From the NCBI RefSeq assembly GCF_016056275.1, contig NZ_JAECZA010000001.1, positions 934-64,933 on the forward strand: 64,000 nucleotides of DNA, in the 5' to 3' direction. This stretch comes from Dendronalium phyllosphericum CENA369 (GTDB lineage: Bacteria; Cyanobacteriota; Cyanobacteriia; Cyanobacteriales; Nostocaceae). The notes under the pieces are model-generated. The model saw only the letters and a program-made list of their open reading frames with translations. It did no database searches and was not told the DNA's origin. This document shows positions 21,024 to 32,280 of this stretch, in pieces; the stretch's first letter is position 1; each line of letters begins with the position of its first letter. A program made the position numbers and the translations under genes.

Positions 21024-22340
21024 ATGTTATTAAAACGTTCGGTCCCGAAAATTCGCTGGAAGTATTGGGTTAAACCCTGGCAGCAAGTAGATTGGCTATT
21101 ATTTTGTTTGCCCATTGGTATCAGTATTTTTGGCGGCATCGCAATCCTGAGTACAGAACTGAAGCAGCCAGTAACCGACTGGTGGTGGCACTGGTTAGTA
21201 GCTGGCATCGGTACTTTGATAGCTTTGTTTTTAGCTCGTTGCCGTTACGAAAACCTGATTCAGTGGCATTGGGTAACATACACACTAACAAACTTCAGCC
21301 TGGCGATCGTCATGCTGGCTGGTACTAGTGCTAAAGGAGCACAACGGTGGATTAATATTGCTGGTTTTAACGTCCAACCTTCAGAATTCGCCAAAGTTGG
21401 GCTGATTATCACCTTAGCAGCTTTATTACATAAGCGGACTGCTGCTACCATACCCAACTTTTGCCGTGCTTTAGCATTCACCGCTCTGCCTTGGCTATTG
21501 GTGTTTATTCAACCTGATTTGGCAACATCACTAGTATTTGGGGCAATAGTTTTAGGGATGTTGTACTGGGCAAATGCTAACCCAGGTTGGTTGATACTGT
21601 TAATTTCTCCAATAGTAGCTGCCATTTTGTTTGGTACATCTTGGCCTCTATCAGAACCATTAGTAGTGTTCAAAGAAATAGCCCTAGGACCATTAGGGTT
21701 AATTTGGGCAATTGCTATGGGAATTTTAGGTTGGCAGACTCTGCCTTGGCGGCGGTTTGGGATTGCTGGGATAGGTGCATGGATACTCAACATGCTGGGT
21801 GGCGAATTAGGTGTATTTGCTTGGAACCACATTTTAAAAGACTATCAAAAAGACCGACTAACGGTATTTCTTCGTCCCGGACACGACCTTTTAGGTGCTG
21901 GATATCACCAAAATCAATCTCGCATTGCCATTGGTGCTGGTGAAATTTGGGGATGGGGTCTATTCAAGGGGCCGATGACACAACTGAATTTCGTACCCGA
22001 ACAACATACAGACTTTATTTTCTCCGCAGTGGGTGAAGAATTCGGTTTTGTTGGTTGTTTGTTAGTCTTGTTTGTCTTCTGCTTAATTTGCTTCCGTTTG
22101 TTGCACATAGCTCAAACCGCCAAAGACAACTTTGGCTCATTGTTAGCTATTGGCGTTTTGTCGATGATTGTGTTCCAAGTGATTGTCAACGTTGGTATGA
22201 CTGTTGGGTTAGCACCCGTGGCAGGAATTCCCTTACCTTGGATGAGTTACGGTCGTTCTGCAATGCTTACCAACTTCATTGCTGTAGGAATAGTAGAATC
22301 GGTAGCAAATTTTCGACAAAGACAGAAGTATTATTTATAA
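21024..22340 (+). CDS. rodA: Rod-shape-determining protein RodA (SEDS family)
   Basis: GAQRWINIAGFNVQPSEFAKVGLI ... QNQSRIAIGAGEIWGWGLFKGPMTQLNFVPEQHTDFIFSAVGEEFGFVG ... GIPLPWMSYGRSAM. Confidence 0.95.
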   Translation: MLLKRSVPKIRWKYWVKPWQQVDWLLFCLPIGISIFGGIAILSTELKQPVTDWWWHWLVAGIGTLIALFLARCRYENLIQWHWVTYTLTNFSLAIVMLAGTSAKGAQRWINIAGFNVQPSEFAKVGLIITLAALLHKRTAATIPNFCRALAFTALPWLLVFIQPDLATSLVFGAIVLGMLYWANANPGWLILLISPIVAAILFGTSWPLSEPLVVFKEIALGPLGLIWAIAMGILGWQTLPWRRFGIAGIGAWILNMLGGELGVFAWNHILKDYQKDRLTVFLRPGHDLLGAGYHQNQSRIAIGAGEIWGWGLFKGPMTQLNFVPEQHTDFIFSAVGEEFGFVGCLLVLFVFCLICFRLLHIAQTAKDNFGSLLAIGVLSMIVFQVIVNVGMTVGLAPVAGIPLPWMSYGRSAMLTNFIAVGIVESVANFRQRQKYYL

Positions 22341-22467
22341 GTTAAGAGTTAGTCGTCAGTGGTTAGTGGTTAGTAGAAAAATAACCGACAACAAAGCAAC
22401 TGACAACTGACAACCAACAACTGACAACTATTAAGCTATTAAAAGTAAACAAGCGAGGGTAAAAATC

Positions 22468-22665
22468 ATGATTCTGCCTGGAGCAACTGTTCGCGTCAAG
22501 AATCCCGCAGATACCTATTATCGCTATGAAGGACTCGTGCAACGAGTTAGTGATGGCAAGGTAGCTGTACTATTTGAAGGTGGCAATTGGGATAAATTAA
22601 TTACCTTCCGCCTCTCAGAACTGGATCTCGTAGAAACCACAGCGGGACGTAAAAAAGCGAAATAG
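22468..22665 (+). CDS. ndhS: NAD(P)H-quinone oxidoreductase subunit NdhS
   Basis: [56 protein letters not shown]. Confidence 0.9.
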   Translation: MILPGATVRVKNPADTYYRYEGLVQRVSDGKVAVLFEGGNWDKLITFRLSELDLVETTAGRKKAK

Positions 22666-22802
22666 AACAAGAGTCAATAGTCAGTGGTCAGTAGTTAGTA
22701 GCTGACAACTGACCCCTACGGGTTCGGCAGTTGCTTCAAGTCGGGAAACCCGCCCAACGCACTGCCTCACAACTGACAACTGACCACTGACAAAGAACCA
22801 AG

Positions 22803-23459
22803 ATGCGCCTTCCATTACCACAGTTTGCAAATAGCGATCGCCACCCCAACCACATTGCGGAGGTGATTGAAACTACTACTACCGAATTTTTAGCACAGTG
22901 TTTGGAACCGGAAGACTTGAGCTTCCCTCCCATGCCACCTTTTGGTAGTTGGGTTTGTGCTGTGGATGAAGAGTCAGGCAATCAAGTTTATGCTGTGGTG
23001 TATTATGCCACGACTATGCCAGTAGATTCCGTGCATAGAGCAGTGGCTCTGGGGTTGTCGTTGCAAGATTTGCGCGAGGAACAACCCCAGATATTTGCCA
23101 TGCTGAAGACTGAATTTCGGGCGGCGATCGTTGGCTTTGAGCAGCCGTCCCCGATACTAGGTGCGAACCAAAGAGTGTATCAATATCTACCACCCCGTCC
23201 GCCGCAAATCCATCAAGCTGTTTATCGCTGCGAATCAGAAGCGATAATTAAATTCACTGAAGAACTAGATTTTTTGCGGACATTGCTTTCTGTAAACAGT
23301 GCACCAGTAGAATCCTTGACCGCAGCAGCTATTCGGGAAATTTATCAGTTACGCAAAGCTGACCGACAATGGCTAATTAAAGCTGGGCGTACTCTGAGCG
23401 TACTGTTGAAAGATGACTACGATCGCTTGCGGTTTATATTAAGTCAAATCCACCCATAG
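22803..23459 (+). CDS. HAS-barrel-domain-like protein
   Basis: MRLPLPQFANSDRHPNHIAEVIETTTTEFLAQCLEPEDLSFPPMPPFGSWV. Confidence 0.6.
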   Translation: MRLPLPQFANSDRHPNHIAEVIETTTTEFLAQCLEPEDLSFPPMPPFGSWVCAVDEESGNQVYAVVYYATTMPVDSVHRAVALGLSLQDLREEQPQIFAMLKTEFRAAIVGFEQPSPILGANQRVYQYLPPRPPQIHQAVYRCESEAIIKFTEELDFLRTLLSVNSAPVESLTAAAIREIYQLRKADRQWLIKAGRTLSVLLKDDYDRLRFILSQIHP

Positions 23460-23608
23460 GTAGTTAGTTGTTAGATGATTGCCTAGGTAGTGTAAGTTCA
23501 GATTTTTTTTCCTTTTCGTCAGGGTGGCTTTTACAGTTATCTATATTAATTCAGACGATTGCCTTTGGGTTAATCGCAGTTTCACCGTCGCCCCTTTAAA
23601 TCCTACCT

Positions 23609-25735
23609 ATGGAACGAATATCAGAAGTTCTTGCTCTAGAACAAACAACCCAAGTTCTCGACAAGGAACCAATTGTTCCCTTTGCTATTTTGCTGGTGGT
23701 TATTTTAGTTGTACCCATTCTATTTGAGCGCGTAAGATTACCAGCTTTCGTAGGTTTAATATTCTCAGGGGTAGTACTTGGGCCATCAGGGTGGAATTTA
23801 TTTCACACAGAATCGCCCATATTTAGCCTGCTATCAGACATTGGCTTAATTTACTTAGTATTTGTTGCAGGTTTAGAAGTCGATCTAGAGCGGTTTCGCC
23901 AAAGAAAAAAACGCTCATTGGGGTTTGGTCTTTTTAGCTTCATTATCCCCACAATTACAGGAACCTTAATAGGGCGAATTTTTGGTTTTGGTTGGAACTC
24001 TTCTATATTAATAGGCTCTTTATTTGCTTCCTATAACCTTTTGGCGTATCCCATTCTCAATCGTTTCGGAGTTGTCAATAATGAAGCTGTCACCGTTACA
24101 ATTGGAGCCACAATTTTTACTAATATTGGAGCGCTTTTAGTATTAGCCGTTTGTGTAGCAAAAACTCAAATCGGGTCATTCAGCTTAGTAAAGCTAATCG
24201 CCTTGTTAATTACTTACTCCATCATCATTTTAGTTGGCTTTGATTGGGCAGGTAAAGAATTTTTTCGGCGGTCAGGAGATGATGAAGGAAACAAGTTTTT
24301 GTTTGTCCTGCTTGCTGTCTTTCTCGCGGCTGTAGGCGCTCAATTCATTGGGATAGAAAAAATTGTTGGAGCTTTTTTAGTAGGTTTAGCAGTCAATGAA
24401 GTAGTAGGTGAGGGGCCAGTAAAAGAAAAGGTAGTATTTGTTGGCAGCGTTCTATTTATTCCTATTTTCTTTATCGATCTGGGCTTGCTGATAAACCTGT
24501 CTACTTTTTTCCGCGGTCTGGGAGTACTCAAATTAACGTTTTTCATTGTAATCGGTTTAATTACTAGCAAATTTATAGCAGCATTATTGGCAAAACTAAT
24601 TTACCAATATAACTGGCAAGAAATGCTAACAATGTGGTCGTTATCGCTGCCCCAAGTGAGTACGACATTAGCAGCAACTTTAGTGGGATATCGAACTGGT
24701 TTACTGCCGCTAGAAGTTTTAAACAGCATCGTTATTTTAATATTACTGACATCAACTTTGGGGCCATTGCTAACTAGTCAAATAGCTGTTGCTTTGCCCT
24801 CTTCTCCAGCTTTAGAACCAACAGCCCCAAGTTTATCCGAGCAGAAACCAGAGGAAACGCACAGTGCTTTTACTATAGTGGTATCCGTCCAAAATCCTCA
24901 AACCCAGCAATATTTAGTTGAAATAGCAGCATTATTAGCGCGTCAGACCAATAGTAGAATTGTACCGCTGGCGATCGCTACTGCTGGTACTCAGATGGAT
25001 GCACCACAGCTAGAAGCCTCTTTGCAAAAGAGCGAGCGCTTATTGGCAAAAGCTACAACCCAGAGTCGAAGCTTAGGAGTGCAAACAGAACCATTATTAC
25101 GAATTGATGATGCTTTTGCTGCCGGAATTAGTAGGGCAGCCCGCGAACAAAAAGCGAGTCTAATTGTTATGGGTTGGGGTAAACGTACTGGTTTGAGAGC
25201 GCGTTTATTTGGCAATGCGATCGATACTGTGCTATGGACATCTCATTGTCCGGTGGCAGTGACACGTTTAGTAGACTCACCAAAAAAAATTCAGCGCATT
25301 TTAGTACCAGTAGAAAACTTAACAACACCGTCATTGCAGCCTGTGCAATTAGCTCAGATGTTAGCAGAGGCAAATCAAGCCCAAGTTACTGTGCTGAATG
25401 TGTGCGATCGCCGCACTAGTTCTAGTAAAATCGCTTCCAAGCGATCGCATCTTTTTTTGCTTGTGTCTAAATTAGGTTTGCCCAATCCACCAGAAATTCA
25501 AATTATCGCTCATGAAAATGTCGCCCAAGCAATTTTGCAGGCAGCGCGTTTGTATGATTTAGTAGTTTTACCTTTTACACGCAATCGGACAAGTTCTGGT
25601 GGATTAGCCATTAGCGATGTTACCACTCAGTTAGCTAGGCAACTCACTTGCTCCATTATCATGCTCGGCGAACCACAACGCACTCCAACAGGAACTCTAC
25701 TAACGCGAGTTCCTAACACTACAGCTGTTGTGTGA
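23609..25735 (+). CDS. CPA2-type cation:proton antiporter with C-terminal universal stress protein domains
   Basis: N-terminal Na+/H+ exchanger TM core (LPAFVGLIFSGVVLGPSG), C-terminal Usp-like IVMGWGKRTGLRARLFGNAIDTVLWTSHCPVAVTR. Confidence 0.92.
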   Translation: MERISEVLALEQTTQVLDKEPIVPFAILLVVILVVPILFERVRLPAFVGLIFSGVVLGPSGWNLFHTESPIFSLLSDIGLIYLVFVAGLEVDLERFRQRKKRSLGFGLFSFIIPTITGTLIGRIFGFGWNSSILIGSLFASYNLLAYPILNRFGVVNNEAVTVTIGATIFTNIGALLVLAVCVAKTQIGSFSLVKLIALLITYSIIILVGFDWAGKEFFRRSGDDEGNKFLFVLLAVFLAAVGAQFIGIEKIVGAFLVGLAVNEVVGEGPVKEKVVFVGSVLFIPIFFIDLGLLINLSTFFRGLGVLKLTFFIVIGLITSKFIAALLAKLIYQYNWQEMLTMWSLSLPQVSTTLAATLVGYRTGLLPLEVLNSIVILILLTSTLGPLLTSQIAVALPSSPALEPTAPSLSEQKPEETHSAFTIVVSVQNPQTQQYLVEIAALLARQTNSRIVPLAIATAGTQMDAPQLEASLQKSERLLAKATTQSRSLGVQTEPLLRIDDAFAAGISRAAREQKASLIVMGWGKRTGLRARLFGNAIDTVLWTSHCPVAVTRLVDSPKKIQRILVPVENLTTPSLQPVQLAQMLAEANQAQVTVLNVCDRRTSSSKIASKRSHLFLLVSKLGLPNPPEIQIIAHENVAQAILQAARLYDLVVLPFTRNRTSSGGLAISDVTTQLARQLTCSIIMLGEPQRTPTGTLLTRVPNTTAVV

Positions 25736-25779
25736 GAAGAGTCAGTTGTCAGTTGTCAGTAGTGAAGAGTGCTGAGTAG

Positions 25780-25799
25780 AGACGCGATTAATCGCGTCT
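25780..25799. repeat. Dispersed palindrome AGACGCGATTAATCGCGTCT, copy B
   Basis: agacgcgattaatcgcgtct, perfect 20-bp palindrome. Confidence 0.85.
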
Positions 25800-26170
25800 G
25801 TACAAGAGAGCGCTGAGTAAGGAGTTCGGTATTCTCCTCTGCCCCTCTGCTCCTCTGCTCCTCTGCCTCCTCAGCTTTCCCTACTTTGAGACTATTTTAA
25901 ATTTTGCTGTAACAAAACTTTATTTTTTTGAAGATTTGATGAATTCTAAGCTGAAAAATTACAAATCTGAGGCGATGTTTGTTATTTTGCTAGATGAATT
26001 AACTAGCAGTAGAGTACAAATTTAACAAAATTGCATACGCAAACAAACTACTAAATCCGAAAATAACTTTTTTAATTAGCGCTGTTCTTCCTATATTTTT
26101 GGATCTTTGCTGGGTACTCTAAAAACAAGCTAAAAAGCTATTAACAATATTCGTAAGTAACTGGGAAACT

Positions 26171-27121
26171 ATGAGAATTTTGGTAACGGGCGGTGCTGGA
26201 TTTATCGGTTCCCATCTCATCGACCGACTTATACCTGAAGGGCATGAAGTAATTTGTTTAGATAATTTTTATACAGGTGACAAACGTAATATCCTCAAAT
26301 GGATAAATCATCCTCGTTTTGAACTTATCCGTCACGATATTACCGAACCAATTCGGTTAGAAGTAGATCAAATTTATCACCTAGCTTGTCCTGCTTCCCC
26401 AGTACATTACCAGTTTAACCCAGTTAAAACGGTTAAAACTAACGTGATTGGGACGTTGAATATGCTGGGTTTAGCCAAGCGCGTGAAAGCTAGATTTTTC
26501 TTGGCTTCAACCAGTGAAGTATACGGCGATCCCGAAGTTCATCCCCAAACTGAAGATTACAGGGGTAGTGTTAATCCCATTGGACTGCGTTCGTGCTACG
26601 ACGAAGGCAAACGAGTTGCTGAGACTCTGGCATTCGATTATTACAGACAAAATAAAGTCGATATTCGAGTCGTCAGGATATTTAATACCTACGGGCCTCG
26701 GATGTTAGAAAATGATGGTCGGGTGGTGAGCAACTTTATAGTTCAAGCCTTGCGTGGTAATCCTTTAACTGTGTACGGTGATGGTTCGCAAACACGTAGT
26801 TTCTGCTATGTTTCTGACTTGGTAGAAGGATTTATCCGCCTGATGAATAGTGACTACACAGGCCCCGTGAATCTAGGAAATCCAGGTGAATATACGATTC
26901 TGCAACTAGCACAAGCGGTGCAAAATCTCATCAACCCAGACGCGCAGATTAAGTTCGAGCCACTACCTGCTGACGATCCGCGTCGTCGTCGTCCCGATAT
27001 TACCAGAGCAAAGACTTGGTTAAATTGGGAACCTACCATTCCTCTGCAAGAGGGGTTAAAACTGACAATAGAAGATTTCCGCGATCGCATCAAAAGCGAC
27101 ATCAAGGATTTAGTCTCTTGA
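26171..27121 (+). CDS. UDP-glucuronate decarboxylase (UDP-xylose synthase), SDR family
   Basis: [20 protein letters not shown] ... [41 protein letters not shown] ... [11 protein letters not shown]. Confidence 0.93.
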   Translation: MRILVTGGAGFIGSHLIDRLIPEGHEVICLDNFYTGDKRNILKWINHPRFELIRHDITEPIRLEVDQIYHLACPASPVHYQFNPVKTVKTNVIGTLNMLGLAKRVKARFFLASTSEVYGDPEVHPQTEDYRGSVNPIGLRSCYDEGKRVAETLAFDYYRQNKVDIRVVRIFNTYGPRMLENDGRVVSNFIVQALRGNPLTVYGDGSQTRSFCYVSDLVEGFIRLMNSDYTGPVNLGNPGEYTILQLAQAVQNLINPDAQIKFEPLPADDPRRRRPDITRAKTWLNWEPTIPLQEGLKLTIEDFRDRIKSDIKDLVS

Positions 27122-27274
27122 GCAGCATTTAACGCCGCTCTCAGTTTTTTTGCAGGCTAAGCACATCCGTAGCCTGTACTTTTACTAGCTGGATTTTCCA
27201 GCACTTATGTAAGTGTCATATTGACAACTTCTTTTTAAAGACTAACCCCCAGAAAAGGCAAGGAGTTAAACTAA

Positions 27275-28666
27275 ATGCGTGTTTGCGTCATTGGTACTGG
27301 TTACGTTGGTTTAGTTACAGGCGCTTGCTTGGCTCATATTGGTCATGATGTCATTTGCATAGACAACAACGAAGAAAAAGTCAAGTTAATGAAATCTGGA
27401 CAGTCACCAATATTTGAGCCGGGACTCTCAGAAATCATGCAGTCTGCGATTCAAGCAGGGACAATTCAGTTTTCATCGGATCTTGCTGCTGGAGTCGCTC
27501 ATGGCGAAATTCTATTTATTGCGGTGGGAACGCCTCCTTTGCCGACTGGTGAAAGTGACACCCGTTATGTGGAAGCTGTAGCTCGTGGGATTGGAGAAAA
27601 TCTCAACGGTGGTTATAAGGTAATTGTCAATAAATCTACAGTACCCATTGGCTCAGGTGACTGGGTACGGATGATTGTTTTAGATGGAATTGCGGAACGC
27701 CAAAAAGCACTTGTACCTGCTGGTGGGGTATCAATTGAGGAGAAACTGCCTGAAGTTGCAGCCCAATTTGATGTGGTTAGCAATCCAGAGTTTCTGCGTG
27801 AAGGTTCGGCGGTGTATGACACCTTTAACCCCGATCGCATTGTACTAGGTGGCAATAGTCAAAGAGCAGTCGGCTTAATGAAGCAACTGTACGCCCCAAT
27901 TGTGGAGCGCAAATATGCTGAGAATCAATCTTTACCACCTGTGCCTGTGTTGGTAACAGACCTCAGTTCGGCAGAGATGATCAAATACGCTGCTAATGCC
28001 TTCTTGGCGACTAAGATCAGTTTTATTAACGAAGTTGCTAACATTTGCGATCGCGTCGGTGCTGATGTCACCCAAGTAGCAAAAGGCATTGGTTTAGACT
28101 CTCGCATTGGGAATAAATTCCTCAATGCTGGTATTGGCTGGGGTGGTTCCTGCTTCCCCAAAGATGTTGCTGCTCTAATTCATACAGCTGATGATTATGG
28201 CTATGAAGCCCAATTGATGAAAGCCGCAGTTACAGTTAACGAACGCCAGCGGCTGATTGCTCTAGAAAAACTCCAGCAAGCATTAAAAATTCTCAAAGGT
28301 AAAACTGTTGGATTACTCGGTCTGACCTTCAAACCCGATACAGATGATATGCGCGATGCCCCAGCACTTAACTTGATTGAGCAGTTGAACAGACTGGGAG
28401 CCAAAGTTAAAGCCTACGACCCCATTGTTTCCCAAACAGGTCTGCGTCATGGTCTTTCTGGCGTACTAGTAGAAACTGATGCCGAACGGTTGGCTGATTG
28501 TTGCGATGCGTTGGTACTTGTAACCGAATGGCAGCAGTTTAGCACGCTAGACTACGCCAAGATGGCTAAACTAATGAACCACCCCGTACTCATCGACGGT
28601 CGTAACTTCCTTGACCCCGAAACTATGGTAAGGGCTGGTTTCCAATATGTAGGTGTTGGACGATAG
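27275..28666 (+). CDS. ugd: UDP-glucose 6-dehydrogenase
   Basis: MRVCVIGTGYVGLVTGACLAHIGHDVICIDNNEEKV ... GSCFPKDVAALI. Confidence 0.96.
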   Translation: MRVCVIGTGYVGLVTGACLAHIGHDVICIDNNEEKVKLMKSGQSPIFEPGLSEIMQSAIQAGTIQFSSDLAAGVAHGEILFIAVGTPPLPTGESDTRYVEAVARGIGENLNGGYKVIVNKSTVPIGSGDWVRMIVLDGIAERQKALVPAGGVSIEEKLPEVAAQFDVVSNPEFLREGSAVYDTFNPDRIVLGGNSQRAVGLMKQLYAPIVERKYAENQSLPPVPVLVTDLSSAEMIKYAANAFLATKISFINEVANICDRVGADVTQVAKGIGLDSRIGNKFLNAGIGWGGSCFPKDVAALIHTADDYGYEAQLMKAAVTVNERQRLIALEKLQQALKILKGKTVGLLGLTFKPDTDDMRDAPALNLIEQLNRLGAKVKAYDPIVSQTGLRHGLSGVLVETDAERLADCCDALVLVTEWQQFSTLDYAKMAKLMNHPVLIDGRNFLDPETMVRAGFQYVGVGR

Positions 28667-28736
28667 AAAATTAAAAGTTAAGAATTAAAAATTAAAAAAG
28701 TAAAGACAAAAAATCTACTTTTTTAATTTCCATAGT

Positions 28737-28760
28737 ACCGCCTAGATTTTTCTAGGCGGT
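28737..28760. terminator. Palindromic terminator downstream of ugd
   Basis: ACCGCCTAGatttttCTAGGCGGT followed by atttcattt. Confidence 0.65.
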
Positions 28761-28915
28761 ATTTCATTTGTTTTAGACAAAGAAGTTTTGGAAAAATTGA
28801 TGTGAAGCTAACTTATACCATTTACCAAAAATAATGATACAGATCCAACCCAGAAACCTAGACTAAATGGGATTTCCTGAATTACGAATTACGAACTACG
28901 AATTACGAATTGGTA

Positions 28916-30175
28916 TTACTGCAATCCCTTCTTTTGTAAGTTCTGCTCGATATACTGCATCTCCTGAATTGTTTCTCCGGTAACTATTCCGTATATTTCG
29001 GTATAGGTTTTTTCGTCTCCACTTCTTTCTAGAGCCGACAAGATTATAAAGTCCTTGCGGTCTAGTTCTGGTTTTATGCTTTCTAATACAGATTCTAAAG
29101 ATCCGCTCATGCGGTAGTCGCTGGAATATTTAGCTACTTCTTTTCCCAACCCCAATAAAGTATGGCGTTGTAAGCAAAGTGGCGTTGAACCATTGACGCG
29201 GAAATTAGCATCAATTACATAAAGCTGTCCATCTCGATTTTCTAAAACGTCAAAACCAATAACACCAAAATAGCCTTGTTGGTGAGCATACTGACCAATA
29301 GCGGCTATGATTTCATAGAACATGCTCATGTCAGTTTTGCGGTAGTGAATTACTCCTCCTAAATAATTACCCTCTGAGGTAACAAGTTGATTTGTAGTGC
29401 CGATGAGCGTGATGTCTCCTGCTTTATTGACATAGAATTGTACGCAGTAGTTTTGCACAGTATTCTTGACGAACTCTGAGACAATAATTGTATTCAATAG
29501 CTTAATATCGAGATATTTTCTTAGTTCTGCAAAACAGGAATTTAGAGCTTCGGTACTATTAATAATATAAGTACCTTCACCAGAAAGTCCGTGAGATGTT
29601 TTAATCAAAAATGGAAATTCTGGTAACTGAATATCTTCGAGACTAACTTGCTGAAGATTGTAGGTTGCGTATTTTGGATGTGGTACTCCCAGTTCGGCTA
29701 GCGTAGCTTTACTAAGCAAGTGGTAGTGGGTATCTGGAGAAATGGCGTGTTTTTCTGTTTGCAGACTATCAAAGGGAAATAGAGTGATAATTTTGTCAAA
29801 GCCATCGCTTTTGCTCAGTTCATCTAGATAAAGCGATCGTTGTATTATCTCAATGTTGGTATAGCTAAAACCAAAATGTTCTCGCCAATAATCAAGCAAT
29901 AAATTTGGCGGCAAACTCATGACAATTCCCGGAATAACATCGCCCAAAACAGCGAGATTTTTCCAAGGTTCTTTTTGGCAAATCTTATCGTAGGAGGTTT
30001 TAGTGGCTTCCTCATTGCCATCTTGAATAAAATATTTTTTCGTATTCGGGTAAGCAGACCAACTAGCAGTTGCAGGATAATTCAGGAGAAATGCATAGCG
30101 TGCATCTATAATATCTTGAGCAAATAGCTCCGAAAAAGAACTCCCTTGAAAGTAATGAAAGTTGTATTGTGTCAT
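28916..30175 (-). CDS. ATP-grasp domain ligase (solo)
   Basis: FPFLIKTSHGLSGEGTYIINS and FGVIGFDVLENRDGQLYVIDANFRVNGSTP ATP-grasp signatures. Confidence 0.8.
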   Translation of the reverse strand: MTQYNFHYFQGSSFSELFAQDIIDARYAFLLNYPATASWSAYPNTKKYFIQDGNEEATKTSYDKICQKEPWKNLAVLGDVIPGIVMSLPPNLLLDYWREHFGFSYTNIEIIQRSLYLDELSKSDGFDKIITLFPFDSLQTEKHAISPDTHYHLLSKATLAELGVPHPKYATYNLQQVSLEDIQLPEFPFLIKTSHGLSGEGTYIINSTEALNSCFAELRKYLDIKLLNTIIVSEFVKNTVQNYCVQFYVNKAGDITLIGTTNQLVTSEGNYLGGVIHYRKTDMSMFYEIIAAIGQYAHQQGYFGVIGFDVLENRDGQLYVIDANFRVNGSTPLCLQRHTLLGLGKEVAKYSSDYRMSGSLESVLESIKPELDRKDFIILSALERSGDEKTYTEIYGIVTGETIQEMQYIEQNLQKKGLQ

Positions 30176-30770
30176 ATTTAATCTGAATTCAACAAAACTC
30201 CTGAATTTGTTGTTTTTGGAGAGGCACTGGTAGCCAGACTTTAATCTATCTATCTGATTAAGGCTGTTTTGTTGAGATTCAATTTTTTCACTCTGTCTTG
30301 GAAATTTTGTTTGCCAAGCGCCACGAGAATTATCAAAAGAATCTGATTTAGAAACGCAGTCTGTGTCTCTTCAGCCATAGCCTAAAAAATTGAAGCTAGA
30401 AATCAAAAGCTAGCAGTTTCTAAAAGTACTTTTCAAGAAGCTGCTCTCAAGACTTCATATACTTACTTCCAAATACTTGCGTTTTTATTGTGATGAATCT
30501 TAAGAATGTAGGGATCTGACTCAAGTTAGATAATTCCAAATCTTTCGTTATAATTTGAACTGAAATCTAATTTTGGTAATCTATTTGTAATTTGTCCCAA
30601 TAGTGATTTTTCAGTTGGCTCAATCAATAAACACTAAAAACATTTCTGTTGCTGTCCCGTTTAACAGGAAGTTGATGTAATTAACAAATGAGTTGCTTAT
30701 GAAGTTGGGGTTATTAGATACTCTGTGTCATCTGCGAAGCAGTAAGCGTTTACGTACTCCTCAATCTCGA

Positions 30771-31754
30771 TTACTGCGGATACTCATGAGAGACAAATGG
30801 GACTGCAACGATTTCACCCTCGGTTTCTCCGACTCGAACTTTCAAGCCTACACCACCAGCTTTGCTGCGGATGTAACCTAATCCAAAGTGACCGTCAGCG
30901 GTTTCTGTATAGCTAGTAAGTTTACCGACTTTTTCATCCCCGATCGCGATCGCATTTCCAACTTCAGCAGGCGCATTGAGACGAATTCCCCAAAGATATT
31001 GCTTTACACCTTTATATGTATTTAATCTGGCGATGGTTTCTTGTCCGATATAGCAACCTTTGTTAAAAGAAATTGTCTGCCATAAGCCTGCTTCTAGAGG
31101 ATTGTAATCGTCAGTTAGTTCTAAATCTGGGGCTGGTCTTCCTTGTAATATTCGTAATGTATCCCAAGCGCGATCGCTCAGTTCTACCGTGCCCAATTCT
31201 AAAATTTGATTCCACACCTTTTGCTTATCGGTAGCTGGCAAAATCAATGTGTATCCCGCAGCAGCCAAACCGCTACCCACTGCCACAACAATATTGTCAA
31301 TTAAAAGATGATTGCCATAGGGTTGACCGATAATTGCGCCTGCACCCAGCTTTTCTACCACTGCGTCACTGCCTGGCCCGATTAAACTGAAAGTAGCTGT
31401 TTCATCAGTAACATCGGTTAACTGTACCTTGTCAGCAAAGAAAATGTAGCGATCTAGCCATTGCAGTAAAAACTCGCGCCGACTAGGCGAAACCAGTAAC
31501 AACACTGCGTCATCAAGAACGTAAGCACTTACTAAGTCAATCGTGCGGGCTGTGGATGTCACCATTACAGTATCACAGCCTTGTCCTGGCTTGAGACTTT
31601 GGAAATCGTTGGTACTTTGATTGTGTAAAAAACGGAGACGGTCGTCATCAGAAACACGGATGCGCCCCCAAAAAGAGCGATCGCATACAGCAACCCCCAC
31701 TGTTGCGGCTTGGATAGCTGCTGTGTCTTTAGCCTCGATTGCAGATGTAGCCAT
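30771..31754 (-). CDS. ygfZ: YgfZ/GcvT-like folate-binding Fe-S cluster repair protein
   Basis: RFLHNQSTNDFQSLKPGQG ... KGCYIGQETIARLNTYKGVKQYLWGI (K-G-C-Y-x-G-Q-E motif). Confidence 0.93.
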   Translation of the reverse strand: MATSAIEAKDTAAIQAATVGVAVCDRSFWGRIRVSDDDRLRFLHNQSTNDFQSLKPGQGCDTVMVTSTARTIDLVSAYVLDDAVLLLVSPSRREFLLQWLDRYIFFADKVQLTDVTDETATFSLIGPGSDAVVEKLGAGAIIGQPYGNHLLIDNIVVAVGSGLAAAGYTLILPATDKQKVWNQILELGTVELSDRAWDTLRILQGRPAPDLELTDDYNPLEAGLWQTISFNKGCYIGQETIARLNTYKGVKQYLWGIRLNAPAEVGNAIAIGDEKVGKLTSYTETADGHFGLGYIRSKAGGVGLKVRVGETEGEIVAVPFVSHEYPQ

Positions 31755-31809
31755 AGCAGTGAATTGCCTCGTTTCAATGTTTCTGCATTGGCAATCTTAG
31801 CAAAGAATC

Positions 31810-31831
31810 AAAAAGAGCGATCGCTCTTTTT
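31810..31831. terminator. Perfect palindrome AAAAAGAGCGATCGCTCTTTTT (HIP1 core)
   Basis: Direct reading; A-tract/T-tract flanks allow bidirectional function. Confidence 0.6.
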
Positions 31832-32280
31832 GGTATGAGTTTAAATCTCAGTCAAAATTTCAAAGTCAGGATAATTTAATATTTTAATTATTGCTGTTTT
31901 TATAACAATACAGAATCGTTTATTTCATACATAATTGCTCGTATTTAGCAACCAGCTGCTGTACATCTGGGTTGAGTTTGATAGTGCTAGTAAATTTACT
32001 CATAGCATCACTGGAATCTATTAATTTTGATGACTATTAATCCGAAGTCGAGCGATTTCAGGTGAAGGTTGATGTTATTCTAATTTTCGGTAAATGCAAA
32101 GCTGGAATTTTCCAGGGTCTGTTTAGTAGAAACCTATACAGTACTCAAAGTTTTCTTTACGCTCAAATACAAGCTTGAACTTTCTGACTCCTGATTGGTG
32201 CTTAAAACCTATATGTTGCAGAAATACGAACCTGTGCTGGAATTTGATTACATTAATAAGTAAAGGAAGACTGTTCGCAA

